Shown: one piece after another, positions 57,742-64,000 of the stretch | How the letters are laid out: each line of letters opens with the position of its first letter | How positions within the stretch are numbered: the stretch's first letter is position 1 | Assembly (NCBI RefSeq): GCF_001421505.1 | Contig: NZ_LMKL01000009.1 | Span: 62,001-126,000, forward strand | Length of the DNA: 64,000 nt | Direction of reading: 5' to 3' | DNA from: Sphingomonas sp. Leaf17 | Lineage (GTDB): Bacteria; Pseudomonadota; Alphaproteobacteria; Sphingomonadales; Sphingomonadaceae | Notes under the pieces: model-generated | The model's database searches: none | What the model was told of the DNA's origin: nothing | Seen by the model: only the letters and a program-made list of their open reading frames with translations | Position numbers and translations under genes: made by a program

Positions 57742-57766
57742 CCGGTTCAATGATGCACTGAACCGG
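57742..57766. promoter_or_regulatory. Perfect inverted repeat in the paoA-lacI divergent region
   Basis: CCGGTTCA (57742-57749) and TGAACCGG (57759-57766) are exact inverted copies separated by nine bases. It lies 104 bp upstream of paoA and 160 bp upstream of the LacI gene, a good operator location for an autoregulating LacI protein. A hairpin role in RNA is also possible. The rest of the 287-bp gap shows nothing else recognised. Confidence 0.5.
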
Positions 57767-57925
57767 ATTCAGCCATGCCGCGCCGCGCTATCGTTATTGC
57801 GTGTCGACGGGTTTCACCATCGACCTCGCTTGCCGATCCGCAACGACCTGCCAATGGGCATTGGCGTCTTCGTGCCGTGCATGACTATGATGGCGCAGCC
57901 GCAAGGATCGGCGCGAAAGGCTGAC

Positions 57926-58990
57926 ATGGAACCCCGTAACTCCCGGCGACAACGGAACGCCCCGACCATCAGCGATGTCGCGAAACACGCCGGCGTCTCG
58001 CCGATGACCGTGTCGCGCGTCATCAATGGCGAGACCAACGTCCGCGACTGCACGCGGGCAAGGGTACAGGCGGCGATCGACGCGCTGCGCTATGCCCCCA
58101 GTTCGGCCGCCCGCGCGCTGGCCGGCGGCGAGGAACTGCGTATCGGCCTGTTCCACTCCAATCCCAGCTTTGCCTATCTCAGTGCGTTCCTGATGGGCAG
58201 TCTCGACCAGGCCAGCCGCAGCAACGTGCAGCTGATCGTCGAGAAATGCGACGAGGCCGGGGACGAGCAGGACGCCGTACGCCACCTGATCCAGAGCCGC
58301 ATCGACGGCGTCATCCTGCCGCCGCCACTGTGCGATTCGCCGGCCATCCTCGACGCGCTGCACGCCGCCGGCGTGTCGACCGTGGCGGTCGCAACCGGCA
58401 AGGCCCCCGACTGGGCGCTGGCCGTCACCATCGACGACGCGCGCGCCGCGCATGACATGACGCTGCATCTGGCGGCGCTGGGCCATCGCCGGATCGGCTT
58501 CATCGTCGGCAACCCGAACCAGTCCGCCTCCGCCGCGCGCCTGGAGGGGTATCGCGCCGCGCTGATCGACAGCGGGCTGGACGTGGACGAGGACCTGATC
58601 GCGCCGGGGCTGTTCACCTATCGGTCCGGGCTGGATGCCGCCGAGCACCTGCTCAATCGCGGCAACCCGCCGTCCGCGATCTTCGCCAGCAACGACGACA
58701 TGGCCGCCGCCACCGTCTCCATCGCCCATCGACGCGGGCTGGACGTGCCCGGCGACCTGTCGGTCTGCGGGTTCGACGACACCGCGCTCGCCACCACGAT
58801 CTGGCCCGAGCTGACCACGATCCGCCAGCCGATCACCGACATGTCGCGGCAGGCGGTCGAGATGCTGGTGCGCGACATCCGCAGCCGTCGCGCCGGTCGC
58901 GATGACGAGGCCCCGCGCCACCTGCTGGTCGACCACATGCTGATCCGCCGACAGTCCGACGGCGCGCGCGGGCAGCGGGGAACCGGCTAA
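57926..58990 (+). CDS. LacI family transcriptional regulator
   Basis: A 354-residue sugar-responsive DNA-binding protein. The N-terminal LacI helix-turn-helix is PTISDVAKHAGVSPMTVSRVINGE (about 13-36) with the hinge helix SSAARALAGG. A periplasmic-binding-protein-like sensor domain (about 65-340) includes IDGVILPPPLCDSPAI, IGFIVGNPNQSASAARLEGY, AIFASNDDMAAATV and VCGFDDTALATTIWPELTTIRQP. ATG 57926 has AAAGG 5 bp upstream. Divergent from paoABC and not next to a sugar operon, so the effector is not obvious; nearby GH39, GH84 and GH20 genes are possible targets. Confidence 0.93.
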   Translation: MEPRNSRRQRNAPTISDVAKHAGVSPMTVSRVINGETNVRDCTRARVQAAIDALRYAPSSAARALAGGEELRIGLFHSNPSFAYLSAFLMGSLDQASRSNVQLIVEKCDEAGDEQDAVRHLIQSRIDGVILPPPLCDSPAILDALHAAGVSTVAVATGKAPDWALAVTIDDARAAHDMTLHLAALGHRRIGFIVGNPNQSASAARLEGYRAALIDSGLDVDEDLIAPGLFTYRSGLDAAEHLLNRGNPPSAIFASNDDMAAATVSIAHRRGLDVPGDLSVCGFDDTALATTIWPELTTIRQPITDMSRQAVEMLVRDIRSRRAGRDDEAPRHLLVDHMLIRRQSDGARGQRGTG

Positions 58991-59607
58991 CCGGTCCGGT
59001 CCGGCACCGACGCGCCGTCATCCGGTCGTACCCGGCCGAACAGCATCCAGCCGAGCAGCCCCGCGACGACCACGCCGACGATCATCCAGCTGAGGTTGCC
59101 GAGCAGGCTGGCGATCGTCTGGACCTGATCGCTGAAGATGCGCCCCAGCGAGACATAGATCAGCAGCCACAGCATTTCGCCGGCGATGTCGATGACCAGG
59201 AACCGCCGCCACGCATAGCCGGTCAGCCCGCTGGTCACGTTGATCCACGGACCCAGCGGACCAATCAGCCAGCGGCTGAGGAACACGCCCCAGCCCGCCC
59301 ACTTCCGCGAATAGGCCTCCGCCTTTTCCACCTTGTCCGCGCCGCCGATCCGCCGCGTCACCGCCGCCAGCAGCGGCCGACCGCCATAGCGCCCGAACGC
59401 ATAGCCGATCTGGTCGCCGACGACCGCACCCCCCGCGCCAGCCAGGATCACCGGCCAGAATTCCAGTTCGCCCTGCGCCACGAACGCCCCCATCGCGATC
59501 AGCGTCAGCGAGCTGGGGAACGGCATCCCCGCCGCCGCCAGCATCATCGCGACGAACAGCGCGGGCAGGCCATAGGTGGTCAGCAGTTCGAGCAGATAGG
59601 CGGTCAT
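58987..59607 (-). CDS. DedA family membrane protein
   Basis: A 206-residue DedA/VTT protein: AAAGMPFPSSLTLIAMGAFVAQGE in the first re-entrant loop, GDQIGYAFGRYGGRPLL, and the second motif FLSRWLIGPLGPWINVTSGLTGYAWRRF with arginine and glycines, then two C-terminal helices. It is unlike the DedA at 21716, so the window holds two paralogues. Its start overlaps the upstream small protein (ATGA) and the stop overlaps the convergent LacI gene by four bases. Confidence 0.9.
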   Translation of the reverse strand: MTAYLLELLTTYGLPALFVAMMLAAAGMPFPSSLTLIAMGAFVAQGELEFWPVILAGAGGAVVGDQIGYAFGRYGGRPLLAAVTRRIGGADKVEKAEAYSRKWAGWGVFLSRWLIGPLGPWINVTSGLTGYAWRRFLVIDIAGEMLWLLIYVSLGRIFSDQVQTIASLLGNLSWMIVGVVVAGLLGWMLFGRVRPDDGASVPDRTG

Positions 59608-60011
59608 CGACGCGCGTCAGGCCCGGACGGTGAAGGGGCGGTCGACAGAGGGGCGGGCGATGGAGGAGGCCCGCGCTCCGACGGCGGATAGGGCGGACGG
59701 ACATGGACGATGGCATCGTTCAGCGTCGCCGCGACCTGATCGAACGACTGCCCACGCGCGCGGGCGATCTGCCCCAGCGGGCGGTGGTCCGGGGCCGGGG
59801 CAAGGCCCAGCGCGTCGTGCAGGACATGCGGCCGAACGTGATAGGAATGCGCGACATAGCCGATCGTCATCCACCGCTCGATCGGTTCGTCCCGGTGCGC
59901 GCGCCAGTAGATCGCGGTACTGACCGTCCGCACTGCCTGATAGCCGGTGAACGCGACGACCGCCACGAACAGCGCGATGCCGATGCGCCGCCAGATCCGC
60001 GCGCGCCTCAT
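59604..60011 (-). CDS. Small membrane-anchored protein with paired helical motif
   Basis: A 135-residue protein: basic N-terminus, one transmembrane helix (about 11-29), then two similar short helical units (GYVAHSYHVRPHVLHDALGL and LGQIARARGQSFDQVAATL) and a proline-rich tail. The paired unit resembles the 'xxIAxxYGVSxxxLxxALGL' repeats seen in some membrane redox or transporter accessory proteins, but I cannot name a family. Start ATG 60011 overlaps the permease stop, and its stop overlaps the DedA start, so three genes form one operon. Confidence 0.7.
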   Translation of the reverse strand: MRRARIWRRIGIALFVAVVAFTGYQAVRTVSTAIYWRAHRDEPIERWMTIGYVAHSYHVRPHVLHDALGLAPAPDHRPLGQIARARGQSFDQVAATLNDAIVHVRPPYPPSERGPPPSPAPLSTAPSPSGPDARR

Positions 60012-61258
60012 GCGATCATGATCCGCGCGGCCAGCGCCGCCGCCAGCGCGAGCGGCATCGCCACCGCGCCGACCTTCAGGAATCGCCAGAAACCGACATC
60101 CTCGCCCTCGCGCCGGATCGCCTGCAACCACAGGATCGTCGCCAGGCTGCCGGTGATCGACAGATTGGGGCCAAGGTCGACACCGATCAGCAGCGCGTCG
60201 ACAATGAGGCGCGGCGGTTGTGCCTGCGCGACCGCCGTGCTGGCCACCAGCCCCGCCGGCAGGTTGTTCATCAGGTTCGACGCAAAGGCCAGCACCGTGC
60301 CGGACAGCGCCGCGCCGCGCACCGGATCGGTCGCCAGCGCGCGGATTTCCGCGGCAACGGCGGCGATCACCCCGGTCCGGTCCAGCGCCTCGACCAGCAC
60401 GAACAGGCCGGCGACCAGCGGCAGGACGCTCCACGACACGTCCCGCGCCAGCGCAACCGGCGACCGCCGCGCCAGCATCGACACCGCCAGCATCGTGAAG
60501 ACACCGGCGATCGCGGTCGGCAGGCCCAGCTCCATGTCGCGCGCGGACACGACCAGCAGCAGGATGGCGGTCGCGACGATGCCCGCGAACGCCGCCTTGC
60601 CGCCGGTGGTCAGCGGTGTCCGCTCGACATCGCTGGCGCAGGCACCGGCGAGCCGCGTCCGCTCGGTCCAGCGCAGGACGAGGTAGGTGACGACGATCGC
60701 CGCCACCGACGGAAGCGCGAACGAGGCGAACCACTGGCCCAGCGGCGGCATGTGGCCGCCGTAGAGCACCAGATTGGCCGGGTTGGAGATCGGCAGGACG
60801 AAACTGGCCGCGTTGGCGATCAGCGCGCAGGCGAACAGCATCGGCAACGGATCGACCTTCGCTTTCCGCGCGGCCGCATAGACCGCCGGCGTCAGGACGA
60901 CGGCGGTGGCATCGTTCGACAGGAACGTCGTGGTGACGATGCCGGTCAGATAGACCAGCGCGAACAGCCGCGCGGTCGACCCGCGTGCCTGGATCGCGGC
61001 GGTCGCGGCGATCCAGTCGAACAGGCCGTGCGTCCGCGCGGTTTCGCTCAGCAGCATCATGCCGATCAGAAACAGATAGACGTCCATTCCCTTGCCGACC
61101 GCGTGGAGCGCGGCCGATGCCGGCATCAGGCCGAACAGCAGCAGCAACGCGGCCCCCGCCACCGCCCAGATCGCCTCCGGCCAGCGGAACGGCCGTGCTA
61201 TCACGCCTGCGGTGGAGGCGGCGCAAATGCCCCACGTCGCGCCGGTTGCCAGAATCAC
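60008..61258 (-). CDS. SLC13/ArsB-like anion permease
   Basis: A polytopic inner-membrane protein (416 residues from GTG 61258) with about 11-12 helices in the ion-transporter superfamily pattern: LFGLMPASAALHAVGKGMDVYLFLIGMMLLSE, TTFLSNDATAVVLTPAVYAAARK with the conserved NDATA, and FASNLMNNLPAGLVA with the second NN-P motif, plus DLGPNLSITGSLA. ArsB members extrude arsenite; SLC13 members take dicarboxylates or citrate. No ars genes are near, so the substrate is open. The frame extends upstream to about 61357, and the exact start is uncertain. Confidence 0.85.
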   Translation of the reverse strand: MILATGATWGICAASTAGVIARPFRWPEAIWAVAGAALLLLFGLMPASAALHAVGKGMDVYLFLIGMMLLSETARTHGLFDWIAATAAIQARGSTARLFALVYLTGIVTTTFLSNDATAVVLTPAVYAAARKAKVDPLPMLFACALIANAASFVLPISNPANLVLYGGHMPPLGQWFASFALPSVAAIVVTYLVLRWTERTRLAGACASDVERTPLTTGGKAAFAGIVATAILLLVVSARDMELGLPTAIAGVFTMLAVSMLARRSPVALARDVSWSVLPLVAGLFVLVEALDRTGVIAAVAAEIRALATDPVRGAALSGTVLAFASNLMNNLPAGLVASTAVAQAQPPRLIVDALLIGVDLGPNLSITGSLATILWLQAIRREGEDVGFWRFLKVGAVAMPLALAAALAARIMIA

Positions 61259-61484
61259 CAAAAGTGTCTCGATTCCGTTGGGGTGGCAGACCGTATACCG
61301 CCGGCACAGGGACCGGACAATGCGGTACGATAGGGGCAGTACGATAGGGGGCCGCACGGGAAGGGCCGCGCCACAGGTTCGGTCGCGCGCGCTGCGGCAC
61401 CGTCGGCGGCACAGCCGCTTGTCGTCGCCGGGCTTCTTGCCTACCCCGGTGTTCAGGATACCATTCTAGTACCGGAGATGCGCC

Positions 61485-63441
61485 ATGACGCGATTCGACG
61501 CCCGATTCAAAGCCGGTTTCCTGATGGCGACCGCGATGGCGTGTGCGATTGGTATGGTTCCGTCATCGGCCGTCGCCCGTCCGGATACGCCGCCGGTGAC
61601 GATGCCGGCGCTGTTCCCGACCCCGGCTTTGGTCACGCTCACCCCCGACACGATCACGCTGGGCAAGGCGGTGGTGCTGGTCGCGGCCCCCGGCACCGAC
61701 CCGGAGACCGTGGCGCTGGTTCGCCGGACGCTGACCGCCGCCGGGGTCGATCGGATCGCCACCGCCCAGCGGCTGCCCGCCACGCTGGACCGGCCGCATA
61801 TCGTGCTCGGCACCAGCGACACAGCGGTCGTCCGCGACGCCCTGACCCGCAGCAACGCGGTCGCCGACACACAGGCGGAGGGCTATACGCTGGCCAGCAT
61901 CGCCACCGGCACCGGCAGCCTCGTGACGCTGGCGGGCCATGACGCGGACGGGCTGTTCCACGCGGCCCAGACCCTGCGCCAGCTGACCCAGCGCCGCCAG
62001 TTCCCGACGCTGGTCATCCGCGACCACCCGGCGATGCCGATCCGCGGCACGATCGAGGGCTTCTATGGCAAGCCCTGGTCGATGGACGACCGCGCCAAGC
62101 ATCTCGACTTCCTCGCCCGCGTAAAGGCCAATACCTATATCTACAGCCCCAAGGACGACCCATATGCGCGCGACCGCTGGCGCGAGGCGTATCCCGCGGC
62201 GACGCTGACCGCGCTCGGCACGCTGGTCGCCCGCGCGAAGCAGAACCATGTCACCTTCGTCTATGCGATCTCGCCCGGACCATCGGTCTGCTTCTCCGAT
62301 CCCGCCGACCGGCAGGCGCTGATGCGCAAGTTCGACGCGCTGCGCGGCATCGGCGTCCGCAGCTTCTACGTCGCGCTCGACGACATCGAATATACCAAAT
62401 GGAATTGCGAGCGCGACAAGGCGGCCTTCGGCCCCTCGGGCGCGGCGGCCGCCGGCGTCGCGCAGGCGCAGTTGCTGAACGCGGTGCAGGCCGATCTTGT
62501 CGCGCGGCATGATGCCGCGTCCGCGCTCATCATGGTGCCGACCGAATATTACGATGCCAAGGAAAGCCCGTACAAGGCGGCGCTGCGCCGGCATCTCGAT
62601 CCGCGCGTGATCGTGCAGTGGACCGGCACCGACGTCGTGCCGCCCGCCATTTCCATCCCCGACGCCAAGGCCGCGACCAAGGCCTTCGGGCGGAAAACGC
62701 TGCTGTGGGACAATTATCCGGTCAACGATTACGCCTCGTCCGCCGGGCGGCTGCTGATGGCCCCCTATGCGCGGCGCGAGGCCGGTCTGTCGGGCGAACT
62801 GAGCGGGATCGTGTCCAACCCGATGAACCAGGAGGTGCCGAGCCGGGTCGCGGTGATGGGCCTCAACGCCTTTGCGTGGAACGACAAGGATTATGACGCG
62901 GACCGGACGTGGCAGGCCGCCGCGCGCGACCTGGGGGATGGCGACGACCGGGTGACCGCCGCGCTGCTTACCTTCTTCGACACGCAGCATCTGGCCCCGA
63001 CCTTCGGCAGCCAGCCCTGGCAGGAACAGGCCCCGCGCCTGAAAGCGACGCTGGATGCGGTGCGCGACGGGATCGCCAGCGGCGACGCGGCAGCCCGCGA
63101 CCGGGCGATCGTCGATCTGACGCGCACCGCCGACGCCATCACGACCGCACCCGACATCATCCGAGCCGGGGTCGCCGATCCCGGCTTTGCCGCACAGGCA
63201 AGGCCGTGGCTGACCGCGATGCAGATGTGGGGCCGCGCGTTGCAGCTGACCGCCGCCGGCCTTGCCGCCGCGAACACCGGCAGCGGCACGGCACCGCGCT
63301 TCTTCGCCGATGCGCGGCGGCTGGCGGCGGAGGCGGCGGCGATCCCCTCAATCCCCGGCGCGACCCGGTTTGACGGACCGGTGAAGATCGCCGACGGCGT
63401 GCTCGACCGGTTCGTCGCCGACGCGCCGACGCTGATCGCGG

Positions 63442-63464
<23 letters not shown>
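61485..63464 (+). CDS. GH84 beta-N-acetylglucosaminidase, exported
   Basis: A 659-residue exported enzyme. Its signal covers residues 1 to about 31 (ending SSAVARP). An N-terminal GH20b/NAGidase-type domain (about 50-185) precedes the GH84 barrel, which begins RGTIEGFYGKPWSMDDRAKHLDFLARVKANTYIYSPKDDPY. The catalytic pair is D299-D300 in FYVALDDIEYT, followed by LIMVPTEYYD, VQWTGTDVVPP and WDNYPVNDY. It removes N-acetylglucosamine by substrate-assisted retention. A GGAG site precedes ATG 61485 by 8 bp. Convergent overlap of 23 bp with the GH20 gene, so release of GlcNAc from glycans is a likely shared theme. Confidence 0.93.

Positions 63465-64000
<536 letters not shown>

Noticed and set aside
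60008..61258. Naming the SLC13/ArsB-like permease arsB
   Set aside because: No arsR, arsC or other arsenic genes are near, and the motif set is shared with dicarboxylate and sodium transporters.

Overview
The window is a very GC-rich, densely packed bacterial chromosome segment. Gene content and protein style point to an alphaproteobacterium of the Sphingomonadales (Sphingomonas-like): sucC beside a carotenoid hydroxylase crtZ, a Coq7-type ubiquinone hydroxylase, a ctpA-dsbB-coq7 string, a proA-nadD-rsfS-rlmH-envC-ctpA string, ruvA-ruvB with a small membrane gene between them, and a large carbohydrate-degrading repertoire. No rRNA, tRNA, CRISPR array, transposase or prophage gene was recognised. 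The genus is inference from content, not from a marker gene.

Layout. 1-7.5 kb: end-truncated sucC, crtZ, a PilZ protein, prs, then a gltX-led operon (DUF1810, PhnA-like, MFS, FMN reductase). 7.5-8.9 kb: TSUP permease, a palindrome cluster and a 41-residue basic protein. 8.9-18.7 kb: a complete non-phosphorylating L-fucose catabolic cluster. It holds a GH95 alpha-L-fucosidase (release), FucP (uptake), L-fucose dehydrogenase, L-fuconolactonase, L-fuconate dehydratase, 2-keto-3-deoxy-L-fuconate dehydrogenase, an FAH-family diketo acid hydrolase (giving pyruvate and L-lactate) and an FMN L-lactate dehydrogenase. Two of its promoter regions share the 10-mer TTTCATATAT, and no regulator gene lies inside it.

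18.7-25.3 kb: hemerythrin, a DUF4130-UdgX fusion (uracil-DNA binding), aldo/keto reductase, DedA, a DJ-1/PfpI protein, a large membrane protein with a structured-looking leader, and a small exported protein. 25.3-33.5 kb is one long minus-strand housekeeping run: proA, a RelE/ParE-type toxin-antitoxin pair, nadD, rsfS, rlmH, envC-like, ctpA, dsbB, coq7. A plus-strand GT2 gene lies inside this run. 33.6-44.8 kb: DUF3667 protein, ftsH, tilS, cpoB, a RodZ-like protein, ptsP and ruvB/ruvA. 45-49.7 kb: a 1,558-residue DUF4011-helicase-nuclease-DUF3320 protein of the kind linked to phage defence.

49.7-64 kb: AI-2E family permease, DUF454 and DUF4126 membrane proteins, a GH39 glycosidase, a PaoABC-type molybdenum aldehyde oxidoreductase divergent from a LacI regulator, a DedA / small membrane protein / SLC13-ArsB permease operon, a GH84 beta-N-acetylglucosaminidase and the truncated end of a GH20 hexosaminidase. 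Together with the fucose cluster this suggests scavenging of sugars from complex fucosylated, N-acetylglucosamine-bearing glycans. Intergenic spaces are unusually rich in long inverted repeats of a few families, including a perfect 33-bp inverted repeat at 13090-13167. One copy supplies the final codons of the GH95 gene.
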